From positions 19,762,001 through 19,826,000 of the forward strand of contig CM075673.1 in assembly GCA_037962975.1 (NCBI GenBank): a DNA stretch of 64,000 nt, written 5' to 3'. The notes under the pieces are model-generated. The model saw only the letters and a list, made by a program, of their open reading frames with translations, was not told the DNA's origin and made no database searches. Source of the DNA: Clitoria ternatea. Taxonomy: Eukaryota > Streptophyta > Magnoliopsida > Fabales > Fabaceae. This document shows positions 46,316 through 59,283 of the stretch, piece after piece. Both the position numbers and the translations under genes were made by a program. Position 1 is the first letter of the stretch. The number at the start of each line of letters is the position of its first letter.

Positions 46316-47139
46316 TGATACAATTTTGTAAATTATTTTAATATAGATAAAAAGTTATCAAATAAAATCAGTGTAAAGTAGTTTTAAGCATAATTAATGC
46401 AATGGATTGTTATTAAAATAATACAACACGGTGACACAAAAATGTGCATTAAGGACACAAAGTCCTCATCTATCATTAACAAAATAAAAGTTAGTGTAGA
46501 TGCAACCATGGACATCCTAAGAAAGTAAAAGTTAAATTACACTGGTGCCAAATGAAAAACTGGAACATACTATGTACTTATAATTAATACACTAATGCAC
46601 ACAACATGTTAAAGATTGTCCATACACATATATGTCTCAAACAGTTGCATGTATTCAACATATTATATAAAATAAAAAAGGAATAAGGGACAATATTATC
46701 AATATACTTGGGTGGTAGTAGGATTGTAAAACTCACCATGATGGTAGTAGTAGGGCGATATGATTTCTTTAAGTAGGTTAATGAGATTCGGTTCACAATC
46801 TTAGCCAAACATGATTTAATGTTTATGAGAGTGAGTTTGTAGGTATTTAGCTTTTTTTTTTTATTTAAGTTGAGTCTTAGATTATATAGAATATATCTTG
46901 TATTTTGGGAGACAATGCATGCTCTCATCATTATTTGTTTGATAAATGAGTAATTTGACTTTTATTTTAAGGATGGATGAACACTTTGTATTCTTAATAC
47001 ACCTTTTGTATTACTATAGTGTTCATTCTAATACTAACCCAGTATACCACTATGCTAATTTTGGTTAAAACTACTCTACATTGATTTTATTAAACAACAT
47101 TTTCTTTGCATTAAAACAATTTATAAATAACATTACATT

Positions 47140-50100
47140 TGTAACGCCTCTTGTTACACTTTAATAAATTCTATAAAAATTCGTAAATTTTTTTTACTAA
47201 AGATATGATTATTAAAAAGAAAATATCGGAATAAATTACATACATCATTTCTGAAATACCTCGTAAATATTATTAAAACTTTATAAAGTAATTTTTACAT
47301 TCACCCGAAGAAAATAAATATTAAACATTATAAGAAAGAGAGGAAACTCCATGACCCAGAAGCAGTTACTTAATAACTTTATTCATTGGACCACGGTATT
47401 CATACCGAGCTCCCTTTCTAGAATGTGCTATATTCACTGCCGAGATTCCTCGATCCTTTCCTCTGAACCATCAATTTAAAACATATGAAACAAAAACACG
47501 GAGAAAGGAGTGAGAAACAGAATATAATATTCTCGAATAAGACATAAGCAACAAAGGGTTTTCACAAACCAATACATAATAATATCAATCACAATCACAT
47601 ACACAATCAATTATGAATGCGTGAATGTTATGCAATATCTTCATCATAACTTACTTATATATGTGGGCCCTTAAATTTTAATTTGCACTGGGCCAACCAG
47701 GAGTTTACACTGTTCCATAAGTCCGGATAATAATAATATGAACAGCTCAACTGGTATGGAAATACTTAGAGACTAGTCAAATTGAGAAAGTTTTTATTGT
47801 GAAAGTACCCGACACTAGGGAGCTACCTCAGGTCCCCTGAAGCACCCTTTCACATCCTCTCATCCCAAGGCTCGTAATTAAGCCTCCTCTAATGTATCCT
47901 CGATTTCTATAATCCGTCCCCAGACAATATCATTTTGTTTCACTTTAATGATTCATGATGTATGAACTACACGCGTATTTAGTTGGTTAAGGCTTTTAGA
48001 AACTCAATTATTAAATACCATAAAGGTTTACAAAATCATCTTAATGAAATGTACATTTTCTCAATTCTCTGAATTTCTGTCATACAAAAATAAATTTGGT
48101 ACAGCTTTCAATTCTCACCAAAATTGAGTTTCCAAACCTTAAATATCTCAAAACTTCTCATAAAACACTTTACATATTTTCTTTTTAAATTGAATCTTAA
48201 CAATCTCGAATTTAGAAATCTTAATTATTTCCAAATATCTTTAGTTATTAGGTTAGAACAAAATAATTTACTTTTGAAAATTTTATTTTACTTGAAGATA
48301 ATAATCTTTAAAAAAATACTTAAAATTATAAAATTTTTCTTTAATTCAAGAATTAATTAATTCAAGTTTTTTATAAATTAATTTTCATAAAATGACTTCT
48401 TTTGAAATAAATACTAGATTTTTAAAGATTAAAAGTAAAATCAATGAAAATAATTTCTAAGAAGAAATAAAAGACTAAAAAAAATAAAATAATATTTTTT
48501 CTTAGAATAAAAATTTAAAGAGTAAGGTAAGAAAATTCTTACTGGGTTACCACATCACAAGATCATCCATCACAATTAACAATCATAAATAATTAACAAT
48601 CACAAAAATAATCAATCAAAATCAAGTCAATAAAGCATCATTTATAAATATTATAATTCAAAGTCTAATAGTTATTAATATAGTCAATTTGAGTCCTTTT
48701 AGTCAATTCCTCGCATAGGTCTATGTAAGTCCATATAATCCAGTCATTGCATAGGTATAGTTCAGTCCATATGGGTCATAGTGGTCCAAGTCCTTGCATA
48801 GGTATAGTCCAGTTCATATAGGTTATAAAAGTACAGGTCCTTGCATAGGTATGTTAGAGTTAGTTACATCAGATATTTAATTTAAAATTTATTAAAAATT
48901 TTAAGTTAAAATATTAATATTTTAAAATAATAATATTATCAAATTTAAAAGGAGTAGGGGGACTCCTCCCATTATTCTTATGTCTTTTCATATTATACTC
49001 TTATCTCACTCCCCCCCTTACCTCTTGTATACTGATTCGTTATTGAAAATCCGTGCGCGCCTCGTCTCCGAGTTCTAAAAAATACCAATTTCATTTAAAT
49101 ATAGTTACAAGATGAAAATTAAGATTACTACTTAAAGCAGAAATGGTAAATTTTGAATAGTGAATACTAAATAGTGAATAGTAATCGTGAATAGTAATAA
49201 TAAATAGTAAAACATGAATAGTAACAATAAATAGTAAATCGTGAATAGTAACAGTAAATAATAAATCGTGAATAGTAACGATAAATAGTAAAACGTGAAT
49301 AATAAAAGTAAATAGTAATAGTAAATAATAATTTACTATTTGAATAGTAATTTACTTTTGAAAATAGTAATTTACTATTGAAATAGTATTTTACTATTTA
49401 GAATAGTAACTTAAAATAATATTATTTTCAGTATAATAATAGATTTCTCAAAACGATATAAAAATAACCCTAAAAAAATATAAAAGAGAGGTATTCTTAC
49501 CTTAGGATTTTAGCAGAACCTTCTTCAAAAAAAATTTATTTCTCTCTTCTACTTGCACCACTATCTCACTAGCACTATTATATTAAGAAAACTTAATCTA
49601 AAATTATGAATTCTAAAGAAGAATTCCTTTGGTATTTATAGGAAGAAAAATTACTATGCATTCTATTATCTTAATATAAAAGTACTGTGTATTTTTTGAA
49701 AAATTCATTCCTAGTTACTGTGCACCTTTTGAAAATTTCGTACATGCACAGTGTTTTGCATAGTAAATGTCGGCTGAATTATTAAGCCAAATAGTAACTT
49801 TTCACTCGGTATATTTTAAATATTCAAAATCAGTCCTTTTTGAAATTTAGCGATATTATATCAGTCCTCACTAATTTTATAATAAGTAATATAAAGTTTA
49901 AATTTTAAAAATCTAAAATTTTCTGTTAATAAAAATTTATTGATACATTTCCAATTTTTTAACGATTGGAAAAAATTAAGATTTTTCTCAAACCGATCAT
50001 TTTTATATAAGTTTACTTGAAATAGATTTTAGAAAATTTTCTTATAATTTAACTTTACTTTCTGATAAATATTTTTAATTTTAAGTCAGTTATATAAATT

Positions 50101-50245
50101 TAAAATTATTTAAAAAATATTATTTTATTAAAATAATTCAAAAATTCCAAAAAATCATAAATAATAGGTAGATTAAAAAGTTCTAAAGAACCATAATTTA
50201 ATTCCTTCAAAATTTTAATATAAAAATAAAAATAGGGGTGTTACA
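47140..50245 (-). mobile_element. Solo LTR of the chromovirus family, 3,106 bp
   Basis: Begins TGTAACGCCTCTTGTTACAC and ends AATAGGGGTGTTACA, with the perfect 5-bp duplication ACATT (47,135-47,139 and 50,246-50,250). Homologous throughout to 33,927-36,991 in the same orientation. Inserted near the inner edge of the right arm of the Mutator-like element. Confidence 0.95.
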
Positions 50246-50739
50246 ACATTAACATAAAGTAACTATCTCATATACATCAGAGTTTATTTTGAAGTATTTG
50301 AATTAACATTAGGGATTAATATGACATGATTACCAATATATTAGATTTTTTTGATACAAATTACAGTTGATTAGATAGTACTATGATATATATTTTTTAA
50401 TATAGGACAATGACTAATTTGATGTAATATCATATATGTTGGAGACCAAATTGATATAATATTTTACACATTAAAGACCAAATTAATGTGTTTCATCATT
50501 GAAAGTTTGAAACATACACATTAACCTAAAATGTGGTCACGTGGCACGTGACACTTTCACTAACACCGTCGAACAACCGTTGGAGACCAACTTGATAAAT
50601 AATTTGTATATGTTGAAAGTTTTAGCATTTTGATATATTAGAAACTAACTTAATCAATCACACATCTTTAACATTTTGATAAGTTAAAACTCAACTTAAT
50701 CAATCACATACATTAGAGATGACTTTAAGATTTTACTCA
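50246..50739. repeat. Right long terminal inverted repeat of the Mutator-like element
   Basis: Inverted copy of 45,825-46,315, substantially diverged. The phrase AACTTAATCAATCACA is duplicated within about 60 bp near the outer end. Confidence 0.7.
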
Positions 50740-51453
50740 TAAAACAATAATCAAACTTACAAATACAATCAAAAGCGACTTAAAGTAACAATCGAGTTTG
50801 ATTTGATTTCTCTAGTTAAATATGTTTATTAACTCAAATTAATTTAACTTTATCCGGGGATCTAGCTCCTCTTAACTAGTTTTACTTTTCTTTTTGTCTT
50901 CTCCTTTATTTTCTAATTTTTAAAAAATTTAATTTAGATAAAACTAAATATTCATAATAAAGTTGAAATCCAATTTGATTTTTTAATAAATAATTTAAAA
51001 CTTTTAACTATTTATTTATCTACTAATGAAGATTGAAAAATAAAAAAATTAAAACTATTAATGTGAATCATAATTTTATATCTGGCATTTCCTGGATTTA
51101 TATTGGTAGCCGGAAATATAATTGAAAGGGGACAAAAAGCAATGGGCAATGGCGTGTCGCCGCAAGATTGGGTAAACATGAAAACAGGCACAAACGGATA
51201 GGGTCAGGCTTGGTACTTCACTGTTTGGGACAGTTCTGATATTTTTGCAGTTCTCCCTTTTCCTTGTTTTCGAGACTCACACATCAGGTAAGCCTCTGTT
51301 ATACTATCACACTACATATTTATCTTCCATGTCATTATCCTCATCTCATCCACATTCTTTTCTTTCTGGTATGAATCATACTATGAAGTTATCTTATATT
51401 CTTCAAATTTGAGGTTGTTTACTTTTGAAGCATTCAAGGCAAACCTCACCTTC
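50740..51453 (+). promoter_or_regulatory. Promoter and 5' UTR region of the CHY/RING gene
   Basis: AT-rich upstream DNA gives way around 51,130 to more balanced sequence. A pyrimidine-rich probable 5' UTR exon ends CACATCAG at 51,287, followed by a consensus donor GTAAGC. This suggests a leader intron of about 140 bp ending at an AG near 51,431-51,439, just before the ATG at 51,454. No clear TATA box could be assigned. This reading is inferred; transcript data would settle it. Confidence 0.5.
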
Positions 51454-53885
51454 ATGGAACCCCAGTTGCCAAGTAATGGACTTTCCCATCAACACGACGT
51501 CGTTGATGGGTCTCCATCCGAAATTGGATGTGGGCATTACGGGTATTCGCGATCCTTGCCAAACAGTTTATTATTATAATTATTTTTATTCTTGACTATA
51601 TTCATCAGAATTGAAAAAAAAAATTATTTTGGGAATTATTTGTTGTTAATTTTAGGTGCTCACACTACAAAAGGAGATGCAAGATCATAGCGCCATGTTG
51701 CAGTGAAATCTTTGATTGCAGACATTGTCATAATGAATCTAAGGTTAACAATGTCTTGTTATTCTTTCCTTTTATCATTGTATTTCCTGCACCGCGTCTT
51801 TTCAGTTTTTCACCATCTTTCTGTGATAGTAACTGTATAACTATTTATTATTGTTATTTGGATTTACATAAATATGCATTCTTAATTTCAACGGTTTTGC
51901 AACAGAATTTGGTTGAACTTGATCCTATTGACCGGCACGACATTCCTCGCCATGAGGTGAAGAGGGTATGTAGCAATTAACTTGTGCACTTTTAAAATTT
52001 TTCCATAATCATTACTTTAGATCTCAAGTGTTATTTTTGTGTTTGGATCATGTTCTATATGTCTTTCGTTTTCCATTTGTGTTATCTCTATTTCATGGTA
52101 TGCAATGATTTTGCTCATTGAAGTGTAGACAAATGCATATGGTTTCGTTTTGGATCAATTCCACTATTTGCTTATGTGCAATTGACTTAATTAGAACCAG
52201 GGAATGTGAATTTCCGAGACAAGAAGGTGAATAATGAATGTAACCAGCAGTGCCAGCTTCAGTTTTCTTTTCGTTTCTTCCCGCTGTTTTGTTGAATGGA
52301 AAATCAAGCATCCATTCATCATGCAACCAGAATGGATTTTTTAAAAAATGTAGCACTGATGTATTGTTTCTGCCACTGCCATGTCCTTTTCAGGTTGTGT
52401 GTTCCTTGTGTAACACAGAGCAAGATGTAAGTGCCATACTGCCTAATTAAAAATTACAGCATTGGAAGGCAATGAACACATGTTAATCTCCCTCATAATT
52501 TTACCTTGCAGGTTCAACAAATGTGTATTCAGTGTGGTGTTTGTATGGGTAGATACTTCTGCTCCAAATGCAAGTTTTTTGATGACGATGTTAGCCTTTC
52601 ATCTCATTTTATTCTTAAAATCTCAACCTTCCCTCTAAGTTCTGCAGAACTTAAAAATTGTTTCTCCAGGTATCGAAGAACCAATACCATTGTGATGAAT
52701 GTGGAATCTGCAGGTCCAAATTTTTGCTATTCCTTTGATTCATTATGTTAACCATTTTTATTTTCAATGACCATATGGTCCACATCTACAATTTATCAGC
52801 TGTATTTTGATAGTCTATGTTAATTTATTACAGAACTGGAGGTAAAGAGAACTTTTTCCACTGTGACAAATGTGGTAAGCTTCTGATGGAACATTGCTTC
52901 TCTGAGCAATAACACCTTATATATGTGCCAATTAAGAGTTCAAACTTTTATGTGCTTATATGATTAAATGCTTTGATATGATTTCTTCCTGTCCCTAGGT
53001 TGTTGTTACTCATCACTGTTGAAGGATTCACACCTCTGTATTGAAAAAGCAATGCATCACAATTGCGCAGTTTGCTTCGAGGTGTTGTTTTTAGGACAGA
53101 AGCCAGGATACCTATAAGTAGTTTTTTTAAGACCGTAAAAATCAATTGATCCACTTGTTTCATCTGATGCAGTTTCTTTTTGATACAACCAAAGACATTA
53201 CTGTATTGCCATGTGGTCACACCATACACCTGGGATGTGTGAAACAAATGGAACAACATTTCCAGTTAGTTACACAACTAAAGGCTACCATGTGTTCTTT
53301 AGTGACAAATTAATACACATGTATTGTTGATGAATTATTTCCCTATCTTAAGCATTTTCACTTTGCAGGTATTCATGCCCTGTTTGCTCAAAGTCTTTTT
53401 GTGATATGTCACGTGTGTGGGAGAAACTGGACGAAGAGGTAAGTTGTGTCAAAATCTAGTCTGATGATTTACAGTTATCTTATTCCCAAGTAGTTATTTA
53501 ATTTTTTTTTTATCAAAAGAGCATTCTCCTTAAAATGGTTACTTTTCTTCTCTATATGCTTCCCAAATTTTCAGGTTGCATCGACACCTATACCCGAAAT
53601 CTATCAAAATAAGATGGTAAATAAATGTCTGCTAATGTATACTCTTTTGTGTGTGTGTAACTGTGTATAGTTGCTTGCAAGTGTTAGCTTATTGAAACCT
53701 TCATTCTATTTCTGTCTGTTATATGTGACAAGGTTTGCATTCTTTGCAACGACTGCGGGGAAACATCTGAAGTACATTTTCATATTGTGGGACACAAGTG
53801 CCTTAAATGCAAGTCCTATAACACCAGAAAGACACAGACTGCGCCTGCTTCTTGTTCGTCAAGGATTGAAGAGATGGTTAGATGA
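51454..53885 (+). CDS. CHYR1: CHY zinc-finger and RING finger E3 ubiquitin-protein ligase (CHYR1/RZPF34-like), 12 coding exons
   Basis: Exons: 51454-51542, 51656-51743, 51906-51965, 52394-52426, 52512-52589, 52670-52713, 52834-52874, 52999-53081, 53173-53264, 53369-53438, 53575-53616, 53733-53885. All introns are GT-AG and all joins keep frame, giving about 290 residues, no stop. CHY zinc finger about residues 26-100 (opens CGHYGCSHYKRRCK; FDCRHCHNE; CSLCNTEQ). CTCHY-type finger about 101-165 (CGVCMGRYFCSKCKFFDDD; YHCDECGICR). RING-H2 with C167, C170, C186, H188, H191, C194, C206, C209 all present. C-terminal zinc ribbon C245, C248, C263, C266. Family members are cytosolic/nuclear E3 ligases; Arabidopsis CHYR1 promotes ABA and drought responses. 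Length and N-terminus fit CHYR1/RZPF34 better than MIEL1 (shorter), but orthology is from memory of the family, so the symbol is provisional. Confidence 0.93.
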
Positions 53886-54710
53886 TTCACTCCTAACACC
53901 AAGAAGCTTGATTGAACAAAAGTAATCGTGCCTGACTGCTTCCTTAAGATCTCACGTTAGAAATGGCTTAGGTATGATAAAGCTCACTGTTTGGATAGTG
54001 TACAATAATAGTGTTAAAGATGGTTATCAGTATCTTGTTCTATAAAGTATAAACTGAATTATAGCTATTTAACTAATTAATAGAACTAGCAGCAGTTGGG
54101 TAGAGGGTCCAAGACTTGTTCATGTTCTTGCTTAGCAAATTTATTTTTCATGGCCATTTGTATCTTTTTTTTTTTTGTCAACAAGATTTACATTCCAGAG
54201 CAACACGCAGAAGCCCACAACAAGGATCAGGTCCATTTGTTTAAAAGTTTTACAGAATTACTTGTTCATATTTCTAGTTAGCAAACTCATTTTCAGGCCC
54301 ATTTACTTAAAAGTTTGATGGAATTACTAGTATTTTTTAACTGTTGAATATGTTTGAAATGTCTTTACCAAAAAAAATTATGTTTGAAATGTTTGTTCTA
54401 AATTTCAACTATAGTCTATAGCTCTATATTGAAAAGTGTGTCTAGGAGAGTGATGCAATAAAGGTAGTTAAATCTCTTTTGTTTTTTCTATGGTGTTTTT
54501 GCAATTAGATATGTACATGTATATTTCTTTGCAAATCTTATAAAATTAGTATTTTTTTTAATGAAATGAGTTAAAAAGATGAAACACATATGAAAATTAA
54601 ACCTAAAATATACGATTAGCAAACAACAAAAGAGTATAAATTACAAAACAAATGCAATCTCAATAAGCACAATATGACTACAACTTTGTGGATGGTGATA
54701 AAAATGCAAC
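53886..54710. other. 3' flank of the CHY/RING gene and anonymous sequence
   Basis: Expected 3' UTR and terminator region. AT-rich with no second gene. No single poly(A) signal stands out. Confidence 0.5.
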
Positions 54711-54714
54711 GCTT

Positions 54715-54925
54715 CTTTTCTTTTCTTTTTTCTAGTTTACAAGGAAAGTTGTGTAAAACTTGATTTGAACCTAGGGTCTTAAGGTAATTTACCTAAACCT
54801 CTCACCATTTGGCAGATTTTAAAGCTTTTTCTTTTCTTTTCCATTTACAAGGAAAACTAAAAAATTTAGTCTGAACTTGAGATCTTAAGGTAATTACCCA
54901 AATGTCTTACCGCAGAGCTGACTTT
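54715..54925 (-). repeat. Duplicated SINE-like unit (about 110 bp, two copies)
   Basis: Two diverged direct copies share TTTACAAGGAAA, GAACCTAGGGTCTTAAGGTAA or GAACTTGAGATCTTAAGGTAA, and ACCTAAACCTCTCACC-like blocks. The complement contains GGTTCAAATC, close to the tRNA B-box GGTTCGAATC. This suggests a tRNA-derived SINE tail on the - strand. No clear A-box, so the class is tentative. Confidence 0.45.
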
Positions 54926-56250
54926 GTTAAACTTAAAGACTCTATTGATATCTAAATTTTCTTCATGTTGCCTTAGCTGAAGTGACATACAAAGAAAATA
55001 AAGGTGATTTAGAAATATTGCTATGGCATGCTTGATATCTCATAACATCTAACAACATGAAAATATCACTAAACTTAAGTCTAGATCAATACATTTTTAT
55101 AAAGGTTTGTTTAACCTCTGCAATCTTACACATGATAAAAGAAATTAAAAGTAGAATTATATTATTGGAAATTGAGAGAGAATTACATAGAAATCAAGGA
55201 AAACAAGTATTAATGATGATTTTAACTAAAAACTTTCCTTTTTTGATTTCTTCTTCAGTGTAAAATTACATGTTAGGTAAAACATTTTCTTATAAAAATA
55301 CTTGTAGGACAAGAAAACACAATGAATTACCAAGGTAAATTTCTTTCAGATTTTAAAATTAGCTATAGTCGAGATTCAAATACAAAATCTCAAGTTAAAC
55401 TACTCAAACTTCCACTAATACTAAGTTGATAAGTGTGTTTAAAATTAACTTATGTAAGTCAACTTTTATTTGAATAGGAGATTTTTTGAAGATATCAATA
55501 AGTTGATTTAAACTCAGAAGTTTATCATCATAAATTTATCATGTTTTCTTCTCTTCTTAAATGTATTTATTTAATATACAAGAGGAATCACTTGAGACAA
55601 GGGAACACCTCCAACCCACGCTTGCTAATTCCAAATTGATTCCTATTATTATTTAGGTAGTGCTTTGAGCTACATTTAACGATAGAAACTTATGCATGTT
55701 TGCTTTCTATTTCGGTTTTCTGTTTTTCGTTTTTTATTTTTTATCTTTTATTTTAATTTTAATCACAAAATAATTATTATGTTTTCTATTTTAAAAAAAT
55801 TTTACAGAAAAAAATAAAAATAAAAAAATTAGTTTCAGTATTTTTTGTATAAATTTTTAAAAACGGAAAACATAACAGATTTTATAATTAAAACTGAAAA
55901 TAAAAAATAAAAAATAAAAAATGAAATGAAAAATCAATCAGGCCCTTAAATTGTTTTTTTTTTGGAGATTTCCCTTAAATTGTTGAAAATTTCACCATGT
56001 ATATATAAAAATATTAGAAGTGTTTTAGGTCCAATTAACGTCTGTCATACAGCCCGTAATGAAAAAAAAATGTTTATTTGCTTATTGAACGTTTCCAAAA
56101 TCACTGCATAAAAATATTGACCATGTCACTGTATATATTGACACACACATTATATCCAATACTTTCTCACAGTAAATGTTTCAATCTTAATATAATTAAT
56201 TTGATATTGATAATTGACATTTTCACTTATCGATTCGGCCTGCATCAGCT
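54926..56250. other. Anonymous AT-rich intergenic sequence
   Basis: Nothing coding recognised. A self-complementary A/T-rich patch at about 55,720-55,930 (TTTTTATTTTTTATC and AAAAATAAAAAATAA) could fold back. Confidence 0.5.
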
Positions 56251-56251
56251 G

Positions 56252-56331
<80 letters not shown>
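56252..56331. repeat. (TA)n microsatellite, about 80 bp
   Basis: About 40 uninterrupted TA dinucleotides. Confidence 0.98.
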
Positions 56332-56334
<3 letters not shown>

Positions 56335-58161
56335 AATATAACTAACATTGTAGATTTAAATTATTTTTATTTAAAGTATTTAAATTAACATATATCAAAT
56401 ATTATTATCATTATTATATAATTAAAATTCTTAATACACGATCAATTAATGAAAAGTAGGCTTTGAACTATTGTGTTACTAGACTATGGGTCCGTTTGAC
56501 CTGGTTGAGAAAACTGGGTTTTGTAAACTGAGGTTGAGAAACTGAGATTTTGTAAACGGAGTTGTGTTTGGTTGTTGATAAGGTTGGGTTGGGTAAAAGT
56601 GAGTTGAGAAGTAGTGATTGTGTTTGGTTGAAAAAAAGTTAGGTTGGGTAAATGGTGGTTTGATAAGAAATTATCAAAAAGGGTATTAGTAAATAATATA
56701 TTGAATATGTATATATATTAATAATATAAATAGATATTATATCAAAATTTGTATATATATATATTTATATAATATTATGTATAATTGAATTATTTTTTTA
56801 ACAAAATAGAAATTTTTGTTAAGAATACCCTATTATTTTTTATACAAATAAAGCTATTTTTTAACAAATTAGATGATATTATATATAATTAGAATGTATT
56901 TATTATTTTTTAACAAATTAGATTATATATAAGTCATATATTTTAATATCTGAAATTTTAAAATATAAATTTAGTCCGTAATTTTAAAAATCATTAGAAA
57001 CCATGCTAAATTAAATAATGCACAACTAGGTAACCTACTTCTAGAGATGTCCTCTTCTATCCCGATTTAATACTGAGCAAATAGGTAAGCTTTTGTAGTG
57101 TACAATATAGTCTGCAACTGCATTAGCATATTTATTTCTGGTAATGACTTAAATTAAATAATACATTATTGTATTATTAATAAATATAAATAACTTTAAC
57201 AAAAAAATTAACATGCTATTATCATAAATTTTTACATTACAATAAAATTCAAAAACTCAACTAAATTAAAATCTGATTCTGGAATTTAAAAAATTTTCAG
57301 AAAAAAATTAAGTTTTTACTATACACCCAAACCAAAAATCCACCCATGGTTCATCATCCCCTACACAATCCCTTTCACCCACGGTTACACCACCACAGCA
57401 CCCTACCACCACTGGCCCCTACACAGCCACACCGGAAAACCAAGCCTAAACAGACCCACCCTCCACCCTCCCAACCACCACCCCTCAACAACCCCTCCCC
57501 ACGGCCACCCCCACCACTAAACCCATAACCTCAACCCCCCACCCTTCCCACCACCACCCCTTAACAGCCCCTCCCCACGGCCACCCCCACCATTTATCCC
57601 TCATCAGCATCCATCTCTTCTCCACCACACCCTTCACCTCCCGTCAGCCTCACCTCGTTCAAACCATCACCCACACCCTCTTGTAACGGCATCACACCCA
57701 CCACCCCAAAAACCAGAAAATCACCACAAAAATCAAAGCAAACAACAAAGAAAACCCAAGACCAAAAAACAGAGAAGAATCGGAGGGGGAGTGTTCCAAG
57801 GTGGCGCCTTTCTGCACGATCCACCCGGTAACTACTCAAAGCTTCTGTCTTTGAGGGTGGGTAACGGAGATAGCAACCAAAAATGAAGGGGCAAAGTGTC
57901 TTTTCGCTTAACTGCGTTGACTGGAGGGAGGGGATATAACCTTCACGCGGACGGAGGTTTGGTGAAGCAACGGAGCCCGGGACAGAGGTTATGGGAACGG
58001 AACGACGCAGGTGGTGTAGCCAAACAGAAGGCTGTTGAGAGGACGGAGTTTCGGGGGCTAACGGAAAATGCAACGGAGTTTGGTTGGAAAACCAAAGAGG
58101 CACTATGTTGTTGGATTACTATCTAGGGAATTTCTCCCAACTTTTTGCCTTGCAGGACATC
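56332..58161. other. Mixed sequence with a C-rich block, probably transposon-derived
   Basis: From 56,490 a 'ggttgagaaactgag / ggttgggtaaa' patch opens with GGGTCCGTTTGAC, a common plant element end. From 57,340 to 58,130 base composition changes sharply to C-rich (CACCACCCC, CCACGGCCACCCC duplicated at about 57,505 and 57,575). Open frames here are proline-rich low-complexity or unrecognised. I could not find a matching inverted end or duplication. Confidence 0.4.
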
Positions 58162-58973
58162 TTTTCTATTTTTTCTATTGTAAAATATATTTTCTATTAT
58201 AAAAGATAATTATAATCTTAATTAAAAACAATTAAGTATGTGTAGCATTAGAAATAGTATTAAATGTATTATCAAAAATTATAATCTATATATTTTAAGA
58301 AATTATAATTTGGTAATCTCTGATAATTAGAATACAGTTGAATTCAAAAATTATAATTCGAGTCTCTCCAAAAATTATAATCCAGTCATAAAATTATAAT
58401 TCAGTTACATCCAGAAGTTATAATCTGGATCTCTTTAGAAATTTTAAATATAGTCAAACAGGTTAGCCGAGCTTGTTATTTTTCATGTTTATTTCTTATT
58501 ATTCATGACATGATTTCTTACACCATAATTTACTTTGAATGTTTCTAATTTATACAATCTGTGAATCTTTTTCCTATAGATTGCTTTACGGGATTTCAAT
58601 CATCAATCACAAAACTAGAATTGTTCATAAATGAAAAAATGGAAATATTGTAATACCTGTATTGGCAGCAAAGGAGAGTTAAAGATTCCTTTAGAATAGG
58701 AATATTGTAAAGAGGAAAAAGAAAGAAAGAAAATGATTATTGACAATGGGTGATAAAGATGTACTATATCTAATTTCTATAATTTTTATATATGTCCAGA
58801 TTATATTTTATAGAAATATTCATATTATAACTTTTGGAGGGACCTGTATTATAATTTTTAAAGATGACCGATTATAATTCCTGATGATACATTTGATGTT
58901 TTTCAATATTATGTGTGCTTAATTATTTTTAATTTAGGATGTGATTATCTTTCACAATAGAAAAAATAGAAAA
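58162..58973. mobile_element. Fold-back element with about 200-290-bp inverted arms
   Basis: The left arm starts TTTTCTATTTTTTCTATTG. The right arm ends in its complement, CAATAGAAAAAATAGAAAA. The arms stay alignable inward, with repeated (A)AATTATAAT(C/T) motifs every 20-30 bp. The centre (about 58,450-58,780) is unpaired and non-coding. No convincing target duplication was found. Confidence 0.6.
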
Positions 58974-59031
58974 CAAATGATGAAGGAAAAAAACTAAAAA
59001 ATAGAAAACAAATGATGAAGGAAAAAAAACT
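58961..59031. repeat. 35-bp tandem duplication
   Basis: AAAAAATAGAAAACAAATGA plus GAAGGAAAAAAACT occurs at 58,961 and again at 58,996, nearly identical. It starts at the fold-back terminus. Confidence 0.85.
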
Positions 59032-59109
59032 AAGGTACAAGAAAATGTTATGTAATGTCTACTAAAAAAATCTTTGGTCTCATTTGCTACTACTCCATTA
59101 AGCAGTAAT

Positions 59110-59283
59110 CATTGTATCAAAACTAAACCGGTTCGGCCGGTCCGACCGGTTGAACCTTGAACCGCTTAGGTAACCGATCCGGGTCAATTCTTTAATACTA
59201 CCGATTTAACCCCAGTTTTAGCACGGTTTTTATGAACTGGTGCCTTCACCAGTTCAATGACCGGTCCGGTTCTGAAAACATTG
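59110..59283. mobile_element. hAT miniature element (MITE), 174 bp
   Basis: Perfect 8-bp duplication GCAGTAAT (59,102-59,109 and 59,284-59,291). Left end CATTGTATCAAAACTAAACC; inverted right end CAATGTTTTCAGAACCGGAC. Subterminal CCGGT/ACCGG clusters and an internal hairpin (CTGGTGCCTTCACCAG) fit non-autonomous hAT elements. Confidence 0.88.

Larger units (their letters stand above)
45825..50739. mobile_element. Mutator-like (long-TIR) element interrupted by a solo LTR
   Basis: The outer ends are inverted: TGAGTAAAACCCCAAAGTCGTC (45,825 on) and, inverted from 50,739, TGAGTAAAATCTTAAAGTCATC. Similarity continues for about 490 bp on each side. Flanks TAAAATAG and TAAAACAA may be a decayed 8-9-bp duplication. 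Without the solo LTR the element is about 1.8 kb with roughly 0.8 kb of non-coding interior (46,316-47,139). No transposase is visible. Confidence 0.65.

Noticed and set aside
57346..58126. Proline-rich open frame and overlapping 169-residue frame on the opposite strand
   Set aside because: Compositional effect of a C-rich block; no recognisable domain, no splice structure and no start context. I considered a plant extensin-like gene but there are no SPPPP or signal-peptide features.
56487..58466. Possible DNA transposon bounded by GGGTCCGTTTGAC and an inverted GTCAAACAGG
   Set aside because: The ends match only over about 10 bp and no target duplication could be found; the fold-back arms overlap the supposed right end.
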